From contig JAHDIR010000002.1 of assembly GCA_020630675.1 (NCBI GenBank), positions 75,497 through 139,496 on the forward strand: 64,000 bases of DNA, given 5' to 3'. The notes under the pieces are model-generated. The model did not search any database and had not been told where the DNA came from. It saw only the letters and a program-made list of their open reading frames with translations. Each line of letters begins with the position of its first letter. Position 1 is the first letter of the stretch. Shown here piece by piece: positions 53,968 through 62,814 of this stretch. The DNA is from Bdellovibrionales bacterium (GTDB lineage Bacteria; Bdellovibrionota; Bdellovibrionia; Bdellovibrionales; UBA1609). Both the position numbers and the translations under genes were made by a program.

Positions 53968-54715
53968 TTTTAATTTTTTCCTTAGCTTTTTTATACTCGT
54001 CTGAGTCTGGAAAATTTTTGGCTAAGCTTTCCAAGTACATTTTAGCTTTTTCCAGGTCATTAATTTTGTAGGCAGACACAGCAGCTCCATACAAAGCTCC
54101 TTGTTCCATACCTACCCCTTTAAAGCGGTTAAGAATTCCTTCATAACGGCCAAGGGCACTTAAATAATGTTCTCTTATAAAGTAAAAAGAAGCAATGTAT
54201 TGCTCTTTTTCAGCCAGCATTTTAATGGTTTTATTTTTATATTTTTTAGCAGGCTGGACCCACTTACTATTAGGGTAAGTTAAAATAACATCATCGAAGT
54301 ACCTAAGGGTTTGGTAGGCGTCGGCAAGGTCACGGTCAATGGTGGACGGCAGTTGATTGTATTGGCTAAGTGCCATTTGATAGCTGACGTAGTCAGAGCG
54401 CGGGTGCTTGGGGTGAAATTCTTTGAAAAGTCGATAGGCGGTTTCAGCTTCAGGCCAGTATTCGCGGGCAAATTCAATATCTGCAATTTTAAGTTCAGAA
54501 AGAACGGCGTATTTACTGTAGGGGTATTTGTTTTTAATTGTTCTTAATCGGGCCAAAGACTCTTCATATCTTTTTTTGTTGCTGTAGAGTTCTGCCAGTT
54601 TATAAGCGCCCTCAGGAGTTTTTTCGTCCAAGGCTTCGTCGGTACCAAGGCTGCTACAAGACACGAGGTAATAAGAGGAAAGAAGCAGACTGATGGTAAG
54701 TAGTTTTTTAAACAT
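53960..54715 (-). CDS. bamD: outer membrane assembly lipoprotein BamD
   Basis: 251 residues with lipobox YLVSC. TPR helices cover most of the mature chain, including PEGAYKLAELYSNKKRYEESL, YAVLSELKIADIEFAREYWPEA and DAYQTLRYFDDVILTYPNSKW. BamD is the essential lipoprotein of the BAM complex that folds beta-barrel proteins into the outer membrane. A short AAGG ribosome binding site lies before the ATG. The downstream TPR gene overlaps its end. Confidence 0.88.
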   Translation of the reverse strand: MFKKLLTISLLLSSYYLVSCSSLGTDEALDEKTPEGAYKLAELYSNKKRYEESLARLRTIKNKYPYSKYAVLSELKIADIEFAREYWPEAETAYRLFKEFHPKHPRSDYVSYQMALSQYNQLPSTIDRDLADAYQTLRYFDDVILTYPNSKWVQPAKKYKNKTIKMLAEKEQYIASFYFIREHYLSALGRYEGILNRFKGVGMEQGALYGAAVSAYKINDLEKAKMYLESLAKNFPDSDEYKKAKEKIKNE

Positions 54716-54868
54716 GATTCATAGCCTTATAAGGAGGAAAGTTATCAGGGGTAAAAACTAGAACATCCTACTATAGGTCAGATTTGAAGTTAAGTGTTTA
54801 GGCTAAAAAATGAGAGGCCAAAAATGGCAAATAATTCTCCCAAAAGCTAGTAATATTAATGTCTTGGG

Positions 54869-55915
54869 CTATGCCCTGAAATTGATGAGGTGATGGTAGA
54901 CATTTTGCCCCGTTACTTTCAGTACACTGGCGGCAGGAATAGAGACAAGCATTCCTAGGACGCCCATAAGTTGGGCTCCGATAATAATGGCAATGACAAC
55001 AGAAACCGGGTGAAGGTTTACAATTTTAGCGACCACTAAAGGGATAATAAATAACATATCGATGAGCTGAGCAAAGGCGTAAATCCCAATCACTAAAATA
55101 ACAGGAGCTCCATTAATAAAGGCAATGATGATGGCTGGAACGGCTCCGATAATGGGGCCAATATAGGGAATTAAATTGGTTAAAGCCGCAAACAAGGCCA
55201 GAATATAAGCAAACTTAAAATTTATGAGGCTCAGACCAAACCATACAATACTTCCAACAATGACAGCCTCAAGAAGTCTTGCTCGAATAAATTGCCCCAT
55301 TTGCTCGTTAATTTGATGTTGCAAGCTAAGAACAAGTTCAAAAAAACTATTGGGTACAATATCAAGAAGAGCTCTTTGAACTTTACGACTATCCTTTAAC
55401 AAAAAGTAAGCAAAAAAGGGAGCCAGTAAAATGGTAGTTAGGGATTTAGATAAAAACTGAGGAATATCTTCAAAAATAGACTTGGTCCAACTCACCATAA
55501 GAGTTTCTGTTTGCGCACTTAGGTTTAGCTCCATGGAGGTGTTAATGGTTTCTTCAATTTTAGACTCAATATCAAAAATAAGCTCTTTGGTTCCCTCAAT
55601 GTATCGGGGAAGCTCATATTGAAAAGCAGTGATTTGTTCGCTAACGAAAGGGAGTGTCCAGTAGAAAAGGCCACCTATGGTTACAAAAAATAATGTAAAG
55701 ACTGTTAATGTCGAAATAGAACGAGCTAGGCCCTGGCGTTCAGCCCAGTTAACAACGGGGGCTAACGTGTATTTGAGAACAAAAGCCAGTAAAAATGAGA
55801 GCAACATATTCTCGACACGTAACAAAACTGTGAGAGCAGCTGAAATGATGCCCAGGAAAATAATGAGCTTGAGAATTTCAATTCTTTTAAGCCGACTTTG
55901 TTGAATATGTACCAT
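54869..55915 (-). CDS. AI-2E family permease
   Basis: 348 residues with about seven or eight membrane segments and a periplasmic domain. The C-terminal family mark is NLIPYIGPIIGAVPAIIIAFINGA and LHPVSVVIAIIIGAQLMGVLG. Members include the AI-2 exporter TqsA and Na+/H+ antiporters, so the substrate is open. The gene begins four bases after the cyclic-nucleotide-binding gene and probably shares its transcript. Confidence 0.87.
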   Translation of the reverse strand: MVHIQQSRLKRIEILKLIIFLGIISAALTVLLRVENMLLSFLLAFVLKYTLAPVVNWAERQGLARSISTLTVFTLFFVTIGGLFYWTLPFVSEQITAFQYELPRYIEGTKELIFDIESKIEETINTSMELNLSAQTETLMVSWTKSIFEDIPQFLSKSLTTILLAPFFAYFLLKDSRKVQRALLDIVPNSFFELVLSLQHQINEQMGQFIRARLLEAVIVGSIVWFGLSLINFKFAYILALFAALTNLIPYIGPIIGAVPAIIIAFINGAPVILVIGIYAFAQLIDMLFIIPLVVAKIVNLHPVSVVIAIIIGAQLMGVLGMLVSIPAASVLKVTGQNVYHHLINFRA

Positions 55916-55919
55916 TAAG

Positions 55920-56450
55920 TTATGCCTTTAGCGAATCGATTTGTTTTTTTAGTTCAGAAATTTTCCTAGCCGTTTCTGCAAGACGTCGCCCAAGAATTTG
56001 TGAAAGTTTTAAAAGAATTTTCGAGCCAATTTCAGGGTTAGACTTTAACAAATTTTGTAAATCAGGCTGGAAAAAACCAATGAGTTGTACCTCGACAAGA
56101 GCTTTGGCTGAGGCGGTTCGGCGACTGTTTTCTTCGATGAGGGAGATCTCTCCCATAATGTCATTCTCTTCAAGGCGAGTAATAAATTCATCTTTAGGCT
56201 CTTTGCTGGTGTTATTGGCCTTTTCAATAAATATATCGACCTTTCCTTTTAAAATAATATACATGCCCACGCCAATTTCGTTTTGTCGAAAAATAAGTTC
56301 GCCATGGCGGTAGTGGCGAACATGGAGAAAATCCACAACCGTTTTTAGTTCCGAGCGACTTAGGCCTTCAAAAATAATATTATTTGAAATGGCCTTGAAG
56401 ACAGCATCTTCACTCTTCTTAAAAAGGTTATCCCATAAATAGTTAATCAT
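55920..56450 (-). CDS. cyclic-nucleotide-binding domain protein
   Basis: 176 residues; ATG at 56450 with GGAGA eight bases upstream. One cNMP-binding domain spans residues about 25-150, with the phosphate-binding cassette GEISLIEENSRRTASAKA, whose Glu and Arg are both kept, so real binding of cAMP or cGMP is likely. A coiled-coil helix follows, without a DNA-binding domain. It could regulate the adjacent permease or the upstream SH3/TPR protein, with which its start overlaps. Confidence 0.85.
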   Translation of the reverse strand: MINYLWDNLFKKSEDAVFKAISNNIIFEGLSRSELKTVVDFLHVRHYRHGELIFRQNEIGVGMYIILKGKVDIFIEKANNTSKEPKDEFITRLEENDIMGEISLIEENSRRTASAKALVEVQLIGFFQPDLQNLLKSNPEIGSKILLKLSQILGRRLAETARKISELKKQIDSLKA

Positions 56451-57223
56451 AAGTTGAGTTCTCCAGAGGTTGGCAGTAAATGCTTTGTTTCGACCCAACC
56501 ACGATTGCCTTGGCGTGTTTGAATTTTAGCCCAAAGGTCTTTGGTGTGATCAATAATGATTTCACTACCTGGTAAAATTTCATGAATAACTATATCACTG
56601 CTATTAGGGCTGAGGTAAACGGGAGTTCCATTGCTGATAGTTGTGGCGCGTGGGTTTTTTATGTCGATAACTTTAGCGATCAACAAAAAAGAAAAAATAA
56701 AAAAACTGGCAGAGAGAAAAATAAAGCGACTAGAAACAGGCGGCATAGGAAAGTTATTTTTAAATGCAATATACCTTCGCGAAAAATACTTTATAGCTGT
56801 ACTGGCGGCCCCAACAAGCACCAGGGTAAAAACAATGAGTATATGTTGTAGGGTAAAGTAACTGAGCACGAGACCTCTAAACTTTTCCCAAAAAGTGGTG
56901 CGACCAGACCGGGGCAAATTCTTTTCAATTGATTTAAGAGATCGTCGTGTTTGGCGGTGCCAAGGGTTAATGTGTAGAACCCTTCTCCAGTAACCAGCAG
57001 CGGCAGCAAAATTTCCATTTTTTAACTCTGCTAAACCTAGATTATAAAGGCTATTAACGCTACTAGGCGATTCTTTGATGGCTAAGGAAAATTTGTTGAT
57101 GGCCTCTTTATAGTTTTGCTGCTTAAAGCTATTGATGCCTTCTTGGAATTTATCTTGAGGAGTGTCATTGGCGAACAATGAAAGTGAGCACAATATAATA
57201 AATGTGAAAAGTAAATTAATCAT
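56447..57223 (-). CDS. TPR/SH3 membrane protein (BatE-like)
   Basis: 258 residues with a signal (MINLLFTFIILCSLSLFA). Two TPR units follow (FQEGINSFKQQNYKEAINKF, YNLGLAELKNGNFAAAAGYW), then two membrane helices and a C-terminal SH3b-like domain (TTISNGTPVYLSPNSSDIV to NRGWVETKHL). This order matches the BatE aerotolerance-type proteins. It is the first gene of the three-gene group and overlaps the next gene by four bases. The function is not known. Confidence 0.8.
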   Translation of the reverse strand: MINLLFTFIILCSLSLFANDTPQDKFQEGINSFKQQNYKEAINKFSLAIKESPSSVNSLYNLGLAELKNGNFAAAAGYWRRVLHINPWHRQTRRSLKSIEKNLPRSGRTTFWEKFRGLVLSYFTLQHILIVFTLVLVGAASTAIKYFSRRYIAFKNNFPMPPVSSRFIFLSASFFIFSFLLIAKVIDIKNPRATTISNGTPVYLSPNSSDIVIHEILPGSEIIIDHTKDLWAKIQTRQGNRGWVETKHLLPTSGELNL

Positions 57224-57337
57224 AGAGGCTTTTAGTTTAAGAACGAAAATTACATCTGTAAAGAAAGAAGAGAAAAGTGGCTCTTTTTTCTTTTTAGTGA
57301 TAGATATTAACCCTTGTTCAAATCCTAGGGGGCTTAT

Positions 57338-58717
57338 ATGTCAAACGAACTATTGGGTGCAAAACTAGACCAATCCAAAGAAATTGATTCAAAAATAGAT
57401 CAAATTGTAAATGAAGTCATGTCTGTCAATTCGCACATTAAGGGGCCATCGGCACCAAAGAGTTCGTTGATTGAATCAGCACAAGCCCATATTGATAAGG
57501 TCGGCACCAACCGTGGAAGACCTCTTTTTTACCCGTATATAGGGACAGGAGCTGGAAATGGCCCCTATGTAGAGCTCGAAGATGGAAGTGTTAAAATTGA
57601 CTTAATCAACGGAATTGGAATTCATGTGCTTGGTCATTCTCATCCCAAAATTTTACAAGCAAGCTTGAAGGCGGCAACCTCAGATATTGTTATTCAAGGA
57701 AACTTACAGCCGAATAAAGAATACTCTCTTTTGGGACAAAAGCTTTTAGATCTTGCTGGTAAAAATAGTCGTCTTAAACATGTTTGGCTCACGACCTCGG
57801 GGTCTATGTCAGGAGAAAATGCTCTTAAAGCTTGTCGTCAGTACAAGAGCCCAGCCAAAATGATTATTTCGATGAAAAATGCTTTTGCTGGTCGCTCAAC
57901 AATGATGGCCGAAATTACAGATAACCCGTCCCTAAAACAAGGCTTACCTTCTTATGGGGAGGTAACTCGGGTTCCTTTTTACGACAAAAATGATCCAAAA
58001 AGCACAGAAAAGTCCTTTGCAGCCTTTAAAGAGATTGTGGCCAAACATGAGGGAGATATTAGCTGTTTTTGTTTTGAACCTATGCAAGGAGAAGGCGGTT
58101 ATAATTCAGCTCCTAGAGAGTTCTTTATACCCATGTTAGATTTTTGCAAAGAAAAGGGAATTCCTGTTTGGGCCGATGAAGTTCAAACTTTTTGTCGAAC
58201 CGGAGAGTTTTTTGCTTATGAAACTTTAGGCTTTGGGGACTATGTAGATGTCTGCACTGTAGCAAAAACTTTACAAGTTGGTGCTACTTTATATACCGAC
58301 GAATTAAACCCCAAGCCAGGTTTAGTGTCTGGAACATTTGCCGGAGCTTCTGTGGCTTTAGCTGCTGGCCATGCCGCGTTGTCTGAGTTAGAAGATGGTT
58401 ATATGGGGGCGAATGGCAAAATTCAAAAAATCCATGATGATTTTGTTGGAATGCTAAATGAACTTAACCAAGGAAGTTGCCGCGGTCTTTTGCAAGATGC
58501 CGGTGGTTTAGGTTTGATGGTGGCTGTGACTCCACTGGATGGCTCTCGAGAAAAAATGATTGCCCTACTTAAAGTTTTATTCAAGAACGGTTTAATGACT
58601 TTTGGCTGTGGGAAAGGCCCATTTCGATTAAGGTTTCTATTGCCAGCTATTCTAAATTCAAAAGATATTCAAGTTTGCAAAGAAATAATAGAGAAGTCTG
58701 TTTTGGAGTTGGCTTGA
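57338..58717 (+). CDS. class III PLP aminotransferase, AstC-like role
   Basis: 459 residues, fold type I. The PLP-site Asp is in VWADEVQTFCRTGEF and the Schiff-base Lys is in CTVAKTLQVG. The usual GxGRTG after DEVQ is altered to TFCRTG. The length exceeds that of AstC and ArgD (about 400) because of an N-terminal extension of about 50 residues. Next to AstA and AstD it probably acts on N-succinylornithine, but lysine or GABA substrates are possible. Its stop overlaps the next gene's TTG start. Confidence 0.78.
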   Translation: MSNELLGAKLDQSKEIDSKIDQIVNEVMSVNSHIKGPSAPKSSLIESAQAHIDKVGTNRGRPLFYPYIGTGAGNGPYVELEDGSVKIDLINGIGIHVLGHSHPKILQASLKAATSDIVIQGNLQPNKEYSLLGQKLLDLAGKNSRLKHVWLTTSGSMSGENALKACRQYKSPAKMIISMKNAFAGRSTMMAEITDNPSLKQGLPSYGEVTRVPFYDKNDPKSTEKSFAAFKEIVAKHEGDISCFCFEPMQGEGGYNSAPREFFIPMLDFCKEKGIPVWADEVQTFCRTGEFFAYETLGFGDYVDVCTVAKTLQVGATLYTDELNPKPGLVSGTFAGASVALAAGHAALSELEDGYMGANGKIQKIHDDFVGMLNELNQGSCRGLLQDAGGLGLMVAVTPLDGSREKMIALLKVLFKNGLMTFGCGKGPFRLRFLLPAILNSKDIQVCKEIIEKSVLELA

Positions 58718-60069
58718 ATTTTTTAGAGGCAGCTCAAAAGCTAATCTCTATTGAAAGTAGTCCAGACATTGGTACTTCAGATGCTGTGAAGTACCTTGCC
58801 CATTTAGCCAAAAAAGAAACAAATTTTGAAGTAGAAATACTTCCTTCTCCCCATTTTGGTGAAGATCATTGCAATTTACTTATAAAGCTAAAAGCGCCAG
58901 AAAAAACAAATAAGCCCGGGTTGTTATTGCTTTCTCACCTAGACACTACAGACCCTGGCAGTTATGGGCAGTGGACAAAAACCCATGGCAACCCCTTTAG
59001 GGCTTCTATTTATGGGGATGAAATGTTTGGTTTGGGCGTGACGAATAAATTAGATTTTTTATCTAAGTTGAAGGCTTTAATGTCTGTTGATGTTAAAAAT
59101 TTAAAAAAAGATATTTACTTACTGGGCACCCATGGACAAGAGCTAGGGCTTCTTGGTGTCAGAGAGTTTTTAACAGACAATAAAATTAGTTTTGATCAGG
59201 CTTTGGTTGGTCACCCCACAAATTTAAATTTGATTCATCAAGGTTTAGGTGTTTCGGTTGTTGAAATTGATGTTCCTTTCTCAAAAGAGGAGCTGGCCTT
59301 TCAAGAAACTCATAACTTGGCTGATAACAGCTTTACTCAAAGCAAAGTCTTTAGGGGAAAAGGGGCTCATTCTGCCAACCCACAGCAGGGAGAAAATGCG
59401 GTCGAAAAAATGTTTGAGTTTTTATCTCATATGCCAAGCGTGGTAACGATGGGAATGAATGGCGGAATTATGAACAACACCGTTCCTGAGTACGCAACGT
59501 TAGAGTTTGTTATGTCTGGAAGTGTGTCTAATAATATTGCTGATAAACTTTTGAGTATCTATGGTGAAGTTAAAAAGTTAAGAAACCACTTTAAAGAGCA
59601 CCCTATGGAAGGCTTTGAATCCAAATATTCTCTTCTAAATATTGGAATGGTCAGAAGCTCTAATTTTGGTATTACCATGACAGGTAATTGCCGGTTACTT
59701 CCGTCTGTTCGTGAAAAAGAATACAGACATTGGTTAACCAGTTTAAAACAGTTTTGCGAGAGTAAGGGGTCTAAATTTCAATTAAAACGACATATACCTT
59801 CTTTTCATCAAGATCAAAATTCAAATTGGCTGCTTGAAATGAAAGAAGTGCTTAAAGAACTTCCTATAAGTTCAAAGAACGATGGTAATGGAGCGTCCTC
59901 CGTTTGCACAGAGGCCAACCTTATTGGTAAAAGGGGAGTGGATTGCCTTTTATTTGGGGCGGGAGTGGGGCCAGGAAATTCTCACCAGCCCAATGAGTCG
60001 GTTAGTATAAGCGACTTGAAGCAATCAACGGCTTTTTATACAAAAACTTTAAAACGGATGTGTTTATGA
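58714..60069 (+). CDS. M20-fold protein with altered metal site
   Basis: 451 residues; TTG start at 58714 overlapping the previous stop, with GGAG upstream. It aligns with ArgE/DapE-type deacylases: His75 and Asp77 (SHLDTT), then FGLGVTNKLDFL, GTHGQELGLLG, VGHPTNL and NSHQPNE. The bridging Asp is Asn111, the general base Glu is Gln142, and the third-site Glu is His167; Glu143 and the last His are kept. Either the metal chemistry has changed or it is a pseudoenzyme. The operon context suggests it replaces AstE, or handles a related acyl-amino acid. Confidence 0.72.
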   Translation: MNFLEAAQKLISIESSPDIGTSDAVKYLAHLAKKETNFEVEILPSPHFGEDHCNLLIKLKAPEKTNKPGLLLLSHLDTTDPGSYGQWTKTHGNPFRASIYGDEMFGLGVTNKLDFLSKLKALMSVDVKNLKKDIYLLGTHGQELGLLGVREFLTDNKISFDQALVGHPTNLNLIHQGLGVSVVEIDVPFSKEELAFQETHNLADNSFTQSKVFRGKGAHSANPQQGENAVEKMFEFLSHMPSVVTMGMNGGIMNNTVPEYATLEFVMSGSVSNNIADKLLSIYGEVKKLRNHFKEHPMEGFESKYSLLNIGMVRSSNFGITMTGNCRLLPSVREKEYRHWLTSLKQFCESKGSKFQLKRHIPSFHQDQNSNWLLEMKEVLKELPISSKNDGNGASSVCTEANLIGKRGVDCLLFGAGVGPGNSHQPNESVSISDLKQSTAFYTKTLKRMCL

Positions 60070-61085
60070 ATTTTATAGTTAGACCAGTTCAAGAAAAAGA
60101 CTTAGTACACCTAGAAAACTTAGCCAGTCAATTTTCGTTGCTGAATTTACCTCCGGATAAAAAAATTATTTCTGAAAAAATTCAACTGAGTAATGAGTCT
60201 TTTGCTGGTAGGGTTCCTGTGGAAAAAGCCACATATATGTTGGTGACTGAAGACCTTGAAAATAATTGGGTGGTTGGGAGTTCTCAGGTTAAGGCCCAGC
60301 ATGGTAGTGAACAAAATCCTACGTATAGTTTTAAACTGAATAAAAAAGAAATGTTTAGTAAATCTTTGGGAGTGGGTTTTATTCACCAAGTTTTAAGTTT
60401 AAAAACAACAACGAATGGGCCCTCCGAATTTGGTGGCCTGGTGGTTCACAAAGGTTATCGCCGTCGTCCTGAAAAAGTTGGTAAGCTGACCAGTCTCTCA
60501 CGCTTTGTTTTTGCCGGGATGAACTCGGAGTTATTTAAAGAAGAGTGGCATGCGGAGATGGCTCCTCCGTTGACAGATGAGGGCCGAAGTGAGTTCTGGG
60601 AGGCTTTAGGGCGTCGTTTTACTGGTATGCCTTATCAGGAAGCGGATCGTTTGAGCCATCAAAATAAAGAATTTATTGAAAGCCTTTTCCCAAAAGAAGA
60701 TATACACCTAGCTCTTTTAGATTCTCAGGCAAGGCTGGTTATGGGGCGTGTGAGTGATCAAACCGCCGGGGCATTGCACCTACTGCAAAAAATAGGGTTT
60801 AAAGATAAAAATGAAATTGACCCCTTTGATGGTGGGCCTCACTTTGGTGTGAAAAAAGAAGATGTGACCTTGATTAAGAATAGTCAAACTCTGGAGCTAA
60901 TGCTTAAGGGGCAGACCCACCAAGACTTTGACTCTTTTGGCTTGATAGGTGTAGGGAGCGGAGCCAATATTAGAGTGGCGCAATCTTCTTACGTTAAAAG
61001 AGAAAATAAAATCATTTTACCAGAGCCTATTTTACGAAACCTAGAGCTGAGTGCCGGTGAAAAAATATTTGTCACACATGAGTAG
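60066..61085 (+). CDS. astA: arginine/ornithine N-succinyltransferase
   Basis: 339 residues, AstA family with a GNAT-like fold. Conserved strings are LGRRFTGMPYQEADRLS, FDGGPHFGVKKEDV and SEFGGLVVHKGYRRR. It transfers succinyl from succinyl-CoA to arginine or ornithine, the first step of the arginine succinyltransferase route. The ATG at 60066 overlaps the M20 stop (ATGA); a GTG at 60060 is an alternative. Succinyl-CoA could come from the propionyl-CoA genes. Confidence 0.87.
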   Translation: MNFIVRPVQEKDLVHLENLASQFSLLNLPPDKKIISEKIQLSNESFAGRVPVEKATYMLVTEDLENNWVVGSSQVKAQHGSEQNPTYSFKLNKKEMFSKSLGVGFIHQVLSLKTTTNGPSEFGGLVVHKGYRRRPEKVGKLTSLSRFVFAGMNSELFKEEWHAEMAPPLTDEGRSEFWEALGRRFTGMPYQEADRLSHQNKEFIESLFPKEDIHLALLDSQARLVMGRVSDQTAGALHLLQKIGFKDKNEIDPFDGGPHFGVKKEDVTLIKNSQTLELMLKGQTHQDFDSFGLIGVGSGANIRVAQSSYVKRENKIILPEPILRNLELSAGEKIFVTHE

Positions 61086-61260
61086 CACTTAGGTCTTAAA
61101 ATTCTTTATAAAACGATAAGCGTTCTCTTTATTTTTGAACTTTAATGAAGTGATCTGATCTTGATCATTGACCCCCCTTGTTGATGGTTTTTCCTCATGG
61201 CCGTTTATTTTATTTTGCTTTATACTTTTGTTTTAAGAGAATATTTGCCGCGGAGGGAAA

Positions 61261-62769
61261 ATGTCTGATCTTAAGCCAATGGATTATTTAGGGGACTATA
61301 TTAATGGAGGGTTTGTTAAGCCTTCTAAGTCAGATGGAGAATGGGAAATTCAATCCCCAGCCGACCTTAAAGATAGGGTGTTTTCTGTTGAGTATAGTTA
61401 TGACCATATTGAACAAGCGTGTCAGGCGGCAAAAAAAGCTTATAAAAGCTGGAGGTATACAAGCCTTGAAGAAAGAAAAAATTTATTATTAAGATTACAA
61501 GAAGTGTATTTAGCTCACAAAGAAGAGATGGCTCAAATTATATCTCGAGAGACAGGAAAACCTTCTTGGGAAGCAATGACTGAAGCTAATGCCTTGGCTG
61601 GAAAAATTAAAATCACTATTGAGCACTCTTTGAAGTTAGTTGAAACAGAAATTATCAAAGACGCATTACCTAAAACAGACGGCGTTGTTCGTTATAAATC
61701 AAGGGGTGTAATGGCTGTGATTGGCCCTTTTAATTTCCCTGCTCACCTGCCAAATGGACATATTGTTCCAGCTCTTTTGACGGGCAATACAATAGTTTTT
61801 AAGCCCTCCGATAAAACGCCAGCTGTCGGCCAATTTATGGCTAAAATGTTTGATGAGGCTGGCTTTCCAAAAGGTGTTTTTAACTTAGTGCAAGGCCTTG
61901 GTGAAAGTGGAAAGCGTTTGGTTGGACATGAAAGTGTTGATGGAATTTTATTTACGGGCTCATATGATGTGGGTTTAAAAATCAAACAAGAAACCATGAC
62001 CCATCATTGGAAAATTTTAGCTTTAGAGATGGGAGGTAAAAATACCTCCATAATTTGGGACGACGCAGATCTTGAAAAATCAATTTATGATAGTCTGCTA
62101 GGTTGTTTTTTGACCGCAGGGCAAAGGTGCTCTTGCACGAGTAAGCTGGTTTTACATGCTTCAGTTTATGATGAGTTTGTTGAAAAATTTCACAACGCAG
62201 CGAAAAAAATTAAAGTGGGTCATTGGAGTGAAAAAAACTTTATGGGCCCACTTATAAGTAAAGACTCTGTGGATAAGTATATTCGCTTTCAAGAAATTGC
62301 TGGCCGTGAGGGAGCTGAAAGTTTAATGAGAGGAAAGGCTTTGTCTCCGGGTTACGATGGTTTTTATGTTTCTCCTAGCATTAACTTGGTGGGAGAGTTT
62401 GATGAAAGTTCCGTTTATCAAAAAAGTGAAATTTTCGGACCGAATGTTGCCGTATATAAAGTAGACGACTTTGACCAAGCATTATCAATTACAAATGCTT
62501 CTGGCTTTGGTTTGGCAGCGTCTTTATTTACAAAAAATAAAAGTTTATATGAAAAAGCATTAGTGGAAGCTAAGGTTGGATTACTTAATTGGAATCGTAC
62601 AACAAATGGTGCAAGTTCTCGTCTTCCTTTTGGTGGTATGGGAAAATCAGGAAATGGTCGACCATCGGCACATTTTGCTGTTCAATATTGCACATCTCCA
62701 GTTGCCTCTTTAGAGGATTATAATACTTTTAACCCTGAATCTGTTATGACAGGGTTAGACTACCCTTAA
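61261..62769 (+). CDS. astD: N-succinylglutamate 5-semialdehyde dehydrogenase
   Basis: 502 residues, aldehyde dehydrogenase fold. The NAD region reads AVIGPFNFPAHLPNGHIVPAL, the catalytic Glu is in LALEMGGKN and the Cys is in TAGQRCSCTSKL. The end (LPFGGMGKSGNGRPSAHFA) is of AstD type. It oxidises succinylglutamate semialdehyde to succinylglutamate. It sits 175 bases after astA, so it may have its own promoter. AGGGAA precedes the ATG at the right distance. Confidence 0.9.
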   Translation: MSDLKPMDYLGDYINGGFVKPSKSDGEWEIQSPADLKDRVFSVEYSYDHIEQACQAAKKAYKSWRYTSLEERKNLLLRLQEVYLAHKEEMAQIISRETGKPSWEAMTEANALAGKIKITIEHSLKLVETEIIKDALPKTDGVVRYKSRGVMAVIGPFNFPAHLPNGHIVPALLTGNTIVFKPSDKTPAVGQFMAKMFDEAGFPKGVFNLVQGLGESGKRLVGHESVDGILFTGSYDVGLKIKQETMTHHWKILALEMGGKNTSIIWDDADLEKSIYDSLLGCFLTAGQRCSCTSKLVLHASVYDEFVEKFHNAAKKIKVGHWSEKNFMGPLISKDSVDKYIRFQEIAGREGAESLMRGKALSPGYDGFYVSPSINLVGEFDESSVYQKSEIFGPNVAVYKVDDFDQALSITNASGFGLAASLFTKNKSLYEKALVEAKVGLLNWNRTTNGASSRLPFGGMGKSGNGRPSAHFAVQYCTSPVASLEDYNTFNPESVMTGLDYP

Positions 62770-62814
62770 GTTTTGTGCCATTGAAAAGTGCCTTTTAGAG
62801 AAGGAATATTAAAT

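Noticed and set aside
57309-57340. tRNA T-arm-like string GTTCAAATCC
   Set aside because: Stem bases do not pair for five bases, there is no acceptor or anticodon arm, and it lies in the ribosome binding region of the aminotransferase.
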